Assembly: GCA_910586605.1 (NCBI GenBank)
Contig: CAJUJR010000099.1
Location: 1-9,049, forward strand
Direction: 5' to 3'
DNA length: 9,049 bases
Origin: an uncultured Lachnospiraceae bacterium
Lineage (GTDB): Bacteria; Bacillota; Clostridia; Lachnospirales; Lachnospiraceae
Shown: positions 1-6,273 of the stretch, piece by piece
How positions within the stretch are numbered: the first letter of the stretch is position 1
Layout: the number at the start of each line of letters is the position of its first letter
The notes under the pieces: generated by a model
Told to the model about the DNA's origin: nothing
Databases searched by the model: none
What the model saw: the letters and a program-made list of their open reading frames with translations, nothing else
Program-made: the position numbers and the translations under genes

Positions 1-147
1 ATTTAAGGAAATAAAAAATATCTTCCCCTGTGAAGCGCTTTCATTATATGCGGCATGAGAAAGCAGGATTCCTAATTTTCTGTAAAAAGCGAAAGCTCCT
101 GAAATTTACAAACTGACAAAAATTTAGAGAAACATCCCTCCAATACC

Positions 148-176
148 AAAAGGCTGCAGGGATAACGCCTGCAGCC
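148..176 (-). terminator. Rho-independent terminator after spoVG
   Basis: A perfect 9-bp inverted repeat, GGCTGCAGG (152-160) and CCTGCAGCC (168-176), has a 7-nt loop. On the minus strand it is followed directly by four T residues (148-151). It lies 12 bp beyond the spoVG stop codon, so it probably ends the glgC-glgD-spoVG transcript. The plus-strand side has an A run rather than a T run, so it should act on the minus strand only. Confidence 0.85.
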
Positions 177-188
177 ATCAAAAACACC

Positions 189-479
189 TCATTCACTTTG
201 TAACTCATTTGCCGGTTCTTCTTCGTCAAGAACCTCTGAATATTTTTCTAAAATAATATTCTGAACCTTCTCCCTTGTTTCAGAATTAATCGGATGAGCA
301 ATATCACGGTATTCTCCATCACCGGCCCTGCGGCTCGGCATTGCAATAAACAATCCCTTCTCGCCCTCAATCACCTTGATATCATGGATGACAAATTCAT
401 CATCCAATGTAATCGATACTACCGCTTTCATTTTTCCTTCCTTCGTGATTTTACGAATCCTCACATCTGTTACTTGCAC
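189..479 (-). CDS. spoVG: SpoVG family RNA/DNA-binding regulator
   Basis: This is a 96-residue protein, the usual length for SpoVG. It shows the family pattern throughout: N-terminal MQVTDVRIRK, FVIHDIKVIEG at residues 29-39, GLFIAMPSR at 42-50 and RDIAHPI at 58-64, followed by a C-terminal helix and an acidic tail. Members are small dimeric nucleic-acid-binding regulators; in Bacillus SpoVG affects septation during sporulation, and in other Firmicutes it affects cell-envelope and virulence genes. The start is GTG at 477-479, with AGGAGG (488-493) 8 nt upstream. It follows glgD on the same strand with a 150-bp gap that holds no clear terminator, so it may be read from the glgC promoter, from its own promoter, or both. 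The presence of spoVG does not by itself show that the organism makes spores. Family assignment is very secure; the regulatory target here is unknown. Confidence 0.96.
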   Translation of the reverse strand: MQVTDVRIRKITKEGKMKAVVSITLDDEFVIHDIKVIEGEKGLFIAMPSRRAGDGEYRDIAHPINSETREKVQNIILEKYSEVLDEEEPANELQSE

Positions 480-542
480 TGCTATAACCTCCTTTGGTTT
501 TATGTTATCCCGCCTACAGGAAAGTATAACTTATATAGGAAG

Positions 543-570
543 AAACTCATCATAATACTGTATTACCTCT
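543..570 (-). promoter_or_regulatory. Possible sigma-H-like promoter for spoVG
   Basis: On the minus strand AGAGGTAAT (562-570) resembles the sigma-H -35 pattern RnAGGAwWW with one mismatch, and GATGAGTTT (543-551) resembles the -10 pattern RnnGAATww with one mismatch. The spacer is 10 bp, one shorter than in the Bacillus spoVG promoter. It lies about 60 nt before the spoVG start. The Bacillus spoVG promoter is a classical sigma-H promoter, which makes the match worth recording, but the fit is imperfect. I found no good sigma-A promoter in this gap. Confidence 0.25.
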
Positions 571-629
571 ACCCTATAGGGCTTTATCCCCCACCACTTT
601 TACTCTGCGGCCTGTAACTATCTCACCTC

Positions 630-1751
630 TTACAGAGCATAACGCTCATTCTTTTCAACAACAATCTTAATTTCACCATTTTCACCGATATATTTGGTAT
701 TGGCACGGATTGTATCCCTGCTTTCTACGATACAATTTTCAATATATGTGTTATCCCCAATATATACGTCATTTAAAATGATTGAATTCTTAATCACGCA
801 GTTGTTGCCAACAAACGCTTTCTTAAACAGGATAGAGTCCTGGACCTCTCCGTTAACAATACAACCGCTTGATACCAGACTGTTCTTTACGCTGGAACCT
901 GCATTATATTTTGCCGGCGGTAAATCTTCCGCCTTAGAGTAAACATCTGGATACTCCTTAAAGAAATAATCACGGACATCCTTTTTCAGGAAATCCATAT
1001 TTGTGCGGAAATATGAATCCACTGAAGATATATTCCTCCAATACGTCTGAATCGGAAATGCATAGATTCTTTTTATATTTTTATAACGAATCAAAATATC
1101 TTTCACAAAATCATGTCTTTCTTCTTCTGCTGATTTTTCAATCAACTCTATTAAAAGCCTTCTCCTTACAATATAGATTCCCGCTGACACCTGCAAACCA
1201 TTTGCATTAATTGGCTTCTCTTCAAACTCTGTAACCCGTCCATCCCCATCTGTACGGATTATCCCAAAACGGCTTGGGTCATCTCTTTCCTCAATATCAG
1301 CCGTTACAATTGTAAAATCAGCCTTCTTAGCAATGTGATACTCCAAAACCTTATTGTAATCCATCTTATATACCCCATCCCCTGATGCAATTACAACATA
1401 TGGTTCATGGCTGCTCTTTAAAAATCCCAGGTTCTGTGCCATTGCATCTGCCGTCCCACGGTACCAATAACTGTTTTCTGGCGTCGTGGTAGGCGTAAAT
1501 ACATATAACCCGCCCTGTTTACGTCCAAAGTCCCACCATTTTGATGAATTTAAATGCTCATTTAAAGACTTTGCATTGTACTGCGTAAGGACAGCAACCT
1601 TCTGAATATGGGAATTGCTCATATTGCTCAGTACAAAGTCTATGCTGCGAAAGCCACCGGCAATAGGCATAGCCGCTGTAGCCCTCTTATTGGAAAGTTC
1701 TCTCATTCTACTATTGTTACCACCAGCTAACACAATACCAATCGCTCTCAT
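630..1751 (-). CDS. glgD: GlgD, regulatory subunit of ADP-glucose pyrophosphorylase
   Basis: A 373-residue GlgC-like protein with an N-terminal nucleotidyltransferase domain (about 1-250) and a C-terminal left-handed beta-helix of hexapeptide repeats (about 280-357). It keeps the fold signatures LAGGNNSRM (8-16), YWYRGTADAM (95-104) and SGDGVYKMDY (123-132). The active-site segments differ from GlgC: GDH has become GDG, and the KDVGT stretch that follows GYW in GlgC is RNISS (239-243) here, losing an aspartate. This pattern is typical of GlgD, which in studied Firmicutes is poorly active alone and forms a hetero-oligomer with GlgC. Its ATG shares one base with the glgC stop codon (TAATG), so translation is probably coupled; a ribosome site (AAGGTAGGTG) lies inside the 3' end of glgC. 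It acts in the cytoplasm in glycogen synthesis. No glycogen synthase or branching-enzyme gene lies in this window. Confidence 0.93.
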   Translation of the reverse strand: MRAIGIVLAGGNNSRMRELSNKRATAAMPIAGGFRSIDFVLSNMSNSHIQKVAVLTQYNAKSLNEHLNSSKWWDFGRKQGGLYVFTPTTTPENSYWYRGTADAMAQNLGFLKSSHEPYVVIASGDGVYKMDYNKVLEYHIAKKADFTIVTADIEERDDPSRFGIIRTDGDGRVTEFEEKPINANGLQVSAGIYIVRRRLLIELIEKSAEEERHDFVKDILIRYKNIKRIYAFPIQTYWRNISSVDSYFRTNMDFLKKDVRDYFFKEYPDVYSKAEDLPPAKYNAGSSVKNSLVSSGCIVNGEVQDSILFKKAFVGNNCVIKNSIILNDVYIGDNTYIENCIVESRDTIRANTKYIGENGEIKIVVEKNERYAL

Positions 1752-3022
1752 TATCTGTCACCTACCTTAATCAATGTTTCACCGCCTGCAAGCTTCCCAC
1801 CCGGATAATCAGACAACTCCGTTTCGCCGGCAATCGCAGTGTTCTTTCCAATTTCAACATTATCCGGAATCACACTCTGTTCTCCAATTGTTACAAGGCC
1901 AAATGCATAGACATCCGGCTTAACCTTATTTGGCAGTTCTTCTCCAACTCCCAGCTTACAGTTTGAGCCTATCGTAACATCTTCTGCAATAATCGCCTTA
2001 TCAACAACTGTACCCGCACCAATTGTGGTAGAGCTCATGATAATCGAATCCCTGACAACTGCCCCAGGTTCAATCGTAACGCCGCTTCCTATGACGGAAT
2101 TATGTATTTCGCCATGGATTTCTGCTGCTTCCCCAATGATTGCCCTGTCAACAACTGCCTCTGGTGCAATAAACTGTGGTGGTATACGGTCTGTTTTTGT
2201 GTAAATCTTCCAGAATTCCTCATACAAATTAAACACAGGAATCAAATCAATCAATTCCATATTAGACTCCCAGTAAGAGCCAAGTGTCCCCACATCCTTC
2301 CAATAGCCATTAAATTCATACGCAAAAATGCGTCCGCCTTTTTCATGGCAGTATGGAATAATATGTTTTCCAAAGTCACATGCCGGCTGGTCTTTCAGTT
2401 TGAGCAGCGCCTCACGCAATACCGGCCATGAGAAAATGTAAATCCCCATAGAGGCCAAGTTGCTGCGCGGATGCTCCGGCTTTTCCTCAAACTCTTGAAT
2501 CTGTTTCTTGTCATCTGTGATAACAACGCCGAAACGGCTTGCCTCTTCCATCGGAACAGGAATCGTAGCTAAAGTAACATCCGCATGATTTGCCTTGTGG
2601 AAATCAAGCATCACCTCATAATCCATTTTATAAATATGGTCACCACCTAAAATAAGGACATATTCAGGATTATAACGTTCCATATAACGCATATTCTGGA
2701 AAATCGCATTCGCAGTACCTGTATACCACTCGCTGCTTGCGCTCTTCTCATATGGCGGAAGAATGGAAACACCTCCCACATTCCTGTCCAAATCCCACGG
2801 AATGCCAATACCTATATGCGTATTCAACTGAAGCGGCTGATACTGCGTCAGCACGCCTACTGTGTCTACGCCGGAGTTAATACAATTACTTAACGGAAAA
2901 TCAATAATGCGGTACTTTCCACCAAATGCAACCGCTGGCTTAGCCACGTTTGCCGTAAGAACCCCCAGCCTGGAGCCTTGTCCTCCAGCTAACAACATTG
3001 CTATCATCTCTTTTTTAATCAC
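1751..3022 (-). CDS. glgC: GlgC, glucose-1-phosphate adenylyltransferase
   Basis: This 423-residue enzyme makes ADP-glucose and pyrophosphate from glucose-1-phosphate and ATP, the committed step of bacterial glycogen synthesis. Visible signatures are MLLAGGQGSRLG (9-20), GGKYRIIDFPLSNC (34-47), WYTGTANAIFQNM (99-111), the catalytic GGDHIYKMDY (126-135), the sugar-phosphate site EEKP to SNLASMGIYIF (179-197) and GYWKDVGT (239-246). A left-handed beta-helix of hexapeptide repeats follows from about residue 286. The frame is open to a TTG at 3056-3058, but that codon lies in the promoter -10 box. The chosen GTG (3020-3022) has AGGGGTG 5 nt upstream and gives the family's usual N-terminus, MIKKEMIAMLLAGG. 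It is first in a minus-strand operon with glgD, and murC is divergent. Activity and allosteric control probably depend on the GlgD partner. Confidence 0.96.
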   Translation of the reverse strand: MIKKEMIAMLLAGGQGSRLGVLTANVAKPAVAFGGKYRIIDFPLSNCINSGVDTVGVLTQYQPLQLNTHIGIGIPWDLDRNVGGVSILPPYEKSASSEWYTGTANAIFQNMRYMERYNPEYVLILGGDHIYKMDYEVMLDFHKANHADVTLATIPVPMEEASRFGVVITDDKKQIQEFEEKPEHPRSNLASMGIYIFSWPVLREALLKLKDQPACDFGKHIIPYCHEKGGRIFAYEFNGYWKDVGTLGSYWESNMELIDLIPVFNLYEEFWKIYTKTDRIPPQFIAPEAVVDRAIIGEAAEIHGEIHNSVIGSGVTIEPGAVVRDSIIMSSTTIGAGTVVDKAIIAEDVTIGSNCKLGVGEELPNKVKPDVYAFGLVTIGEQSVIPDNVEIGKNTAIAGETELSDYPGGKLAGGETLIKVGDR

Positions 3023-3027
3023 ATTAT

Positions 3028-3034
3028 CACCCCT
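3028..3034 (-). promoter_or_regulatory. Ribosome binding site that fixes the glgC GTG start
   Basis: AGGGGTG lies 5 nt before GTG at 3020-3022. Together with the -10 box at 3058-3063, which overlaps the only longer start (TTG), it places the start at 3022 and not 3058. Confidence 0.8.
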
Positions 3035-3057
3035 TATCCATAAAATAAAGTAATTCA

Positions 3058-3086
3058 ATTATATCATAGAAGATACAAAATGTGAA
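3058..3086 (-). promoter_or_regulatory. Sigma-A-type promoter of glgC-glgD
   Basis: On the minus strand a -35 element TTCACA (3081-3086; five of six consensus bases) is separated by exactly 17 bp from a perfect -10 element TATAAT (3058-3063). The predicted start of transcription is near 3051, leaving a leader of about 29 nt before the GTG start. The -35 is part of a TTATTCACA nonamer (3081-3089), a DnaA-box match, and abuts the inverted repeat at 3084-3108. Confidence 0.8.
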
Positions 3087-3108
3087 TAAATTTTAACGAA
3101 ATTTATTC
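3084..3108. repeat. Operator-like 10-bp perfect inverted repeat upstream of glgC
   Basis: GAATAAATTT (3084-3093) and AAATTTATTC (3099-3108) are exact inverted copies around 5 bp. The repeat touches the glgC -35 element, covering roughly -33 to -57 from the predicted start. That position suits a repressor or activator site, or an AT-rich UP-type element. No regulator can be named. Confidence 0.45.
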
Positions 3109-3292
3109 CATTTTTTTACATTTTTTAGACAAATCGCCTAAAAATTATTTAATTTCCGCATTCCTTATTGTATTTTCCATTATAGGCACTTTTCATTTAT
3201 CTTTTTCATAAATTGGTGCAGTATTATTACAATTCACAAATATCCCGAAAAAGGCCGAAACCACTGCGCTTGCACATAAGCTAAATTTCCCA

Positions 3293-3320
3293 TTGTAATT
3301 TTGCCCTCATTGTTTATAAT
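3293..3320 (+). promoter_or_regulatory. Sigma-A-type promoter of murC
   Basis: TTGTAA (3293-3298) and a perfect TATAAT (3315-3320) are separated by 16 bp. Transcription would begin near 3327, giving a leader of about 40 nt. This is the best plus-strand promoter in the divergent glgC/murC interval. Apart from this, the glgC promoter and the inverted repeat, I see no gene or RNA structure in 3023-3366. Confidence 0.7.
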
Positions 3321-3356
3321 TAAAGCAACGAATATCAAAAAAATATAAGACAGGAT

Positions 3357-3361
3357 GGTGG
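3357..3361 (+). promoter_or_regulatory. Ribosome binding site that favours the second murC ATG
   Basis: GGTGG lies 5 nt before ATG 3367. The alternative ATG at 3355 is preceded by AGG with no spacer, so ribosomes could not use it in the normal way. The downstream start also matches the usual MurC N-terminus. Confidence 0.55.
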
Positions 3362-3366
3362 ATATC

Positions 3367-4749
3367 ATGTACCAGATTAACCTAAACAAGCCTTGCACCG
3401 TTTATTTTATGGGTATTGGCGGCATCAGCATGAGCGGTTTCGCCCAGCTATTCCATGAAAATGGCTTCAAAGTAAAAGGCTCCGACTCCCAGGAAAGCAA
3501 AATCACACAACACCTTGCCTCATTTGGTATCCATATAATATATGGACAAAATGCCGAAAATATTACAGATGATATTGATTTTATTGTCTATACTGCGGCA
3601 ATTCACCCAGATAACCCCGAATTTGCCGCAGCAGTAAAGAAAAATATCCCTATGATGGAACGTGCCGTCATGGTAGGGCAAATCATGAAAAACTACAAAA
3701 ACGCAATTGGTATTGCAGGCACCCATGGCAAAACCACTGCAACTTCCATGCTTTCCCATATATTTTTAACCGCTGGGAAAGACCCTACAATTTCCGTCGG
3801 AGGCATCCTAGACGCCATAAAAGGGAACATCCGCATCGGCCGCTCTGATAACTTTATTACCGAAGCCTGTGAATATACGAACAGCTTCTTAAAATTCTTC
3901 CCGACCGCAGAGATTATATTGAATATTGATGCAGACCATTTGGATTTCTTTAAAGATATTAACGACATCCGCCATTCTTTCCAGGAATATGTAAAACTTC
4001 TCCCAACAGGCGGAGTACTTGTAATCAATTCTGAAATCCCAGCTGTCAAGGAAATTACGGATTGCTTCCAAGGCAGGACTATCACATTCGGGTTAAATGA
4101 AAACGCAGAGTACAGCGCCGCCGGTATTTCTTTTGATGATAACGGCTGCGGCGTCTTTGAACTGCTCCACAATGGCACAAAAACAGGGGATACCATCCAG
4201 CTAAATGTTATTGGGGTACATAACATTTATAATGCACTGTCTGCGATTGCCCTGTCCCTTTATTATGGCATCCCAATGGAACAGATTAAGCAGGGGCTTG
4301 CCGCTTTTTCCGGCACAGAACGCCGGTTTGAGCGAAAAGGCAGTTTTCATGGCGTTACCGTAGTAGACGATTATGCACACCACCCAACCGAAATAGCCGC
4401 CACCTTACAGGCAGCACAAAAATACCCCCATAAACAGCTTTGGTGTGTATTTCAGCCACATACTTATAGCCGCACCCGCGCCCTGCTGAAAGAATTTGCC
4501 ACAGCACTTTCCCAAGCAGAGCATATTATATTAACCGACATATATGCAGCACGGGAAGCAGACCCTGGTGATATTTCCTCCCGTACTTTACAGGAAGAAA
4601 TCCAAAAACTAGGGAAAGATGCCCTCTATTTTTCCAGCTTTGAAGAAACGGAAAAATATTTATTAGAAAATTGTACCGATGGCGACTTGTTGATAACTAT
4701 GGGAGCTGGAAATGTTGTAAATATCGGTGAAAACTTACTGAAAAAATAA
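3367..4749 (+). CDS. murC: MurC, UDP-N-acetylmuramate--L-alanine ligase
   Basis: A 460-residue cytoplasmic enzyme that joins L-alanine to UDP-MurNAc using ATP, the first amino-acid addition in peptidoglycan precursor synthesis. All three Mur ligase domains are visible. The N-terminal UDP-binding domain carries FMGIGGISMSG (14-24). The central ATPase domain has the P-loop GTHGKTT (118-124), EACEYT (166-171), NIDADHLDFF (186-195) and GVHNIYNALSA (283-293). The C-terminal domain has RRFE (319-322) and DDYAHHPTEI (334-343). The length is normal and no motif is broken. The start at 3367 is preferred over 3355 because of ribosome-site spacing and the family N-terminus. The gene has its own promoter, is divergent from glgC, and ends just before a hairpin built from DnaA boxes, which would separate it from the downstream replication genes. 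Confidence 0.97.
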   Translation: MYQINLNKPCTVYFMGIGGISMSGFAQLFHENGFKVKGSDSQESKITQHLASFGIHIIYGQNAENITDDIDFIVYTAAIHPDNPEFAAAVKKNIPMMERAVMVGQIMKNYKNAIGIAGTHGKTTATSMLSHIFLTAGKDPTISVGGILDAIKGNIRIGRSDNFITEACEYTNSFLKFFPTAEIILNIDADHLDFFKDINDIRHSFQEYVKLLPTGGVLVINSEIPAVKEITDCFQGRTITFGLNENAEYSAAGISFDDNGCGVFELLHNGTKTGDTIQLNVIGVHNIYNALSAIALSLYYGIPMEQIKQGLAAFSGTERRFERKGSFHGVTVVDDYAHHPTEIAATLQAAQKYPHKQLWCVFQPHTYSRTRALLKEFATALSQAEHIILTDIYAAREADPGDISSRTLQEEIQKLGKDALYFSSFEETEKYLLENCTDGDLLITMGAGNVVNIGENLLKK

Positions 4750-4750
4750 T

Positions 4751-4889
4751 TTATCCACATTATCCACAATTTTTTGGCTAATTTCTTAACAATTAATTGT
4801 GGATAATTTTTTGAACGAAAAAGCTTCTGAATAAGGGCTTTAAACTTCCTGGCAAAATTATCCACATTATTCACATTTTTTTACCCACA
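4751..4889. other. DnaA-box cluster between murC and the helicase-loading operon
   Basis: Perfect TTATCCACA nonamers occur at 4751-4759, 4760-4768 and 4858-4866 on the plus strand and at 4798-4806 on the minus strand. TTATTCACA follows at 4867-4875, and a one-mismatch copy TTACCCACA at 4881-4889. Boxes 1-2 and boxes 4-5 are head-to-tail with no gap, and each pair is followed by an AT-rich stretch. A single perfect box is expected well under once in 9 kb by chance, so four within 116 bp is not random. DnaA should bind here strongly and cooperatively. The cluster could regulate the downstream helicase-loading genes, titrate DnaA, or serve as an accessory initiation-control site. I do not call it oriC: no dnaA or dnaN is present and no convincing DnaA-trio track follows the boxes. 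Confidence 0.88.
4759..4812 (+). terminator. murC terminator formed by two opposing DnaA boxes
   Basis: ATTATCCACAATT (4759-4771) and AATTGTGGATAAT (4795-4807) form a perfect 13-bp stem with a 23-nt loop, followed by six T residues (4807-4812). It lies 9 bp after the murC stop. The stem is AT-rich and the loop long, so termination may be incomplete. The arms contain the second and third DnaA boxes of the cluster. Confidence 0.6.
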
Positions 4890-4911
4890 ATCCCATTCCT
4901 GCCCACAGGTA

Positions 4912-4940
4912 TTTTCAAGCCTACCAAACTATGATACAAT
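4912..4940 (+). promoter_or_regulatory. Promoter of the DnaD-like/dnaI/prs operon
   Basis: TTTTCA (4912-4917) and TACAAT (4935-4940) are separated by 17 bp, and the -10 is preceded by TGA (4932-4934), giving an extended -10 element TGnTACAAT. Transcription would start near 4947, leaving a leader of about 105 nt. DnaA boxes end at 4875 (4889 for the near-match), about 58-90 bp upstream of the start, a common position for a regulator. Confidence 0.6.
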
Positions 4941-4953
4941 ACAAGAACTCTTA

Positions 4954-5027
4954 GAATGTGCCTGGTATCCTGCCAGAACCATGTCTTATTGCCAAGATGA
5001 CAGTATTCTTTACTTGCCAGGCCATTC
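4954..5027 (+). other. Structured leader of the helicase-loading operon
   Basis: GAATG (4954-4958) and GCCTGG (4960-4965) can pair with CCAGGC (5017-5022) and CATTC (5023-5027). This makes an 11-bp helix with one bulged T that encloses 51 nt. CTGG (4962-4965) could instead pair with the local CCAG at 4973-4976. The helix ends 11 nt before the ribosome site. It does not match a riboswitch class I recognise. Confidence 0.35.
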
Positions 5028-5051
5028 CATACCAAAAAAGGAGGCAACAGG

Positions 5052-6239
5052 ATGGAACAGATATTATTATGTTCAGACCAAATCCCACTTACCACGTCTA
5101 TTTACAATTCATTTATCCGAAACTATATGCCAGATGCCAACGGAAGCTATGTAAAAGTTTACCTGTATCTATCTATGTGCATCCAGTCCGGCGAAAAAAG
5201 GCTTTCTGTTACATCACTTGCCGACATGATGGAAAATACAGAAAAAGATATTATCCGCGCCCTTCACTATTGGGAAAAAAAAGGGCTTATGGTTTTACAA
5301 AGAGACAGCAGTACCAGCCAGATAACTAAGTTAGAACTCTGCAGCCCTGATACACAGGCCAATCCGGAAAGCAGCTCCTACCAGGATGCCAGAGAACGTT
5401 TGGCAGAGAAAGAAAATCCGCCAAAAAAGGAAAAACCATCCGCAGAACAAGAAACACAAGACGGCTCCATCGCTAACTCCCTTACACCGGAATCCTTTAC
5501 TGATGAAGAAACCGAAGCTAATACTGCCGCTTCCTCCAGCCAAGAAATTTCGGTAACAGAAGAACAGGTTCTCCGTCTTTCCAAAAATGAGGATTTTTCC
5601 TGGATTTGCCTGATTGTTGAGAACTATCTGAAACGTACATTAAAAACTGCAGAAGTCCAGCTTTTAACCTATCTTTTTGATACGCTTCATTTTTCTAAGG
5701 AATTATTGCTTCATTTGTATGAATACTGCTGTTCCCTGGATAAGACGAACGTTAAATATGTACAAGCTGTTGCGCTCTCTTGGGCAGAGCAAAATATTAC
5801 CACCCCAGAACAGGCACAGCGTCAAACCGCTTTATACAGCACTGCCCATAGTACAATTGCAAAAGCCCTTGCCCTTGGCCGCCCGCTGGCAAAAATAGAG
5901 TGTGAATACGCTGCACGCTGGCAAAATCTCTGGCATATGGACCTTGCTGTCATTTTGGAAGCCTGCAACCGCACGATGCTTGCAATCCAAAAAGCAGATT
6001 TCAAATACATTGACGGAATCCTAAGCAACTGGCATAGAGAAAATGTACATACCCTGCAAGATATACAAGCTTGCGATGAGAGGCACCAACAAAGAAAGGC
6101 AGTATCCCAGAGCCAGAATAACACTGGCACATCCAGCAAAAATACCATGCCGAAAAAAACACAATTTCAGTCATTCCAGCAAAGAGATACCTCTAAAGCA
6201 GAAATTGATGAACTGGAAAAAAAGCTTCTCACTCGTTAA
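5052..6239 (+). CDS. DnaD/DnaB-domain primosomal protein (helicase-loading factor)
   Basis: This 395-residue protein is built like the Firmicute helicase-loading proteins DnaB and DnaD. An N-terminal winged-helix region (about 14-95) is followed by a Lys/Glu/Ser/Thr-rich, probably disordered linker (about 100-168). Two DnaB_2/DnaD-type helical domains follow, at about 175-248 and 265-335. Each ends in the family motif Y-x3-I/V-x3-W: Y236/V240/W244 and Y319/I323/W327. Two such domains match the architecture of Bacillus DnaB rather than DnaD, and Bacillus dnaB also sits directly before dnaI. This is not the DnaB replicative helicase of E. coli nomenclature. Its role would be to remodel the origin or restart complex and recruit the helicase-loader complex. 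The start ATG has AGGAGG (5039-5044) 7 nt upstream, and the gene is first in an operon with dnaI 34 nt downstream. Family assignment is strong; DnaB versus DnaD equivalence is inferred. Confidence 0.87.
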   Translation: MEQILLCSDQIPLTTSIYNSFIRNYMPDANGSYVKVYLYLSMCIQSGEKRLSVTSLADMMENTEKDIIRALHYWEKKGLMVLQRDSSTSQITKLELCSPDTQANPESSSYQDARERLAEKENPPKKEKPSAEQETQDGSIANSLTPESFTDEETEANTAASSSQEISVTEEQVLRLSKNEDFSWICLIVENYLKRTLKTAEVQLLTYLFDTLHFSKELLLHLYEYCCSLDKTNVKYVQAVALSWAEQNITTPEQAQRQTALYSTAHSTIAKALALGRPLAKIECEYAARWQNLWHMDLAVILEACNRTMLAIQKADFKYIDGILSNWHRENVHTLQDIQACDERHQQRKAVSQSQNNTGTSSKNTMPKKTQFQSFQQRDTSKAEIDELEKKLLTR

Positions 6240-6263
6240 AGAGTGTTAGAGCGTGTTTGAAAA

Positions 6264-6267
6264 GGAG
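6264..6267 (+). promoter_or_regulatory. Ribosome binding site that fixes the dnaI ATG
   Basis: GGAG, in the context AAAGGAG (6261-6267), lies 6 nt before ATG 6274. A GTG at 6253 in the same frame has no ribosome site of its own, and initiation there would translate through this one, so the ATG is preferred. Confidence 0.7.
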
Positions 6268-6273
6268 AAAACA

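Noticed and set aside
294..617. 107-codon plus-strand frame over spoVG
   Set aside because: It is antisense to spoVG, has no ribosome site and no recognisable protein family; the composition is that of a shadow frame.
3023..3058. Longer glgC from TTG at 3056-3058
   Set aside because: The TTG overlaps the -10 box and lies upstream of the predicted transcription start; GTG 3022 has a proper ribosome site and the family N-terminus.
3084..3126. Plus-strand terminator from the AT-rich inverted repeat and following T runs
   Set aside because: No plus-strand gene lies upstream, the stem has almost no GC, and the repeat is better explained by its position on the glgC promoter.
3226..3300. ATTACAAT / ATTGTAAT inverted pair around the murC -35
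   Set aside because: The arms are 8 bp, 58 bp apart and AT-rich; this is expected by chance in such DNA.
3355..3366. Upstream ATG for murC
   Set aside because: AGG directly abuts this ATG with no spacer; ATG 3367 has better spacing and matches the usual MurC N-terminus.
3693..4226. 177-codon minus-strand frame inside murC
   Set aside because: It lies opposite conserved MurC domains and shows no motif of its own.
4751..4889. Chromosomal origin of replication (oriC)
   Set aside because: The boxes are dense, but dnaA and dnaN are absent, transcription does not diverge here, and no run of DnaA-trio repeats follows any box. A regulatory or titration site fits the visible evidence better; genome GC skew would be needed to reopen this.
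4958..5329. 123-codon frame starting in the leader of the DnaD-like gene
   Set aside because: It starts at a GTG without a ribosome site and runs out of frame through the start of a well-supported gene. A second leader frame at ATG 4981 also lacks a ribosome site.
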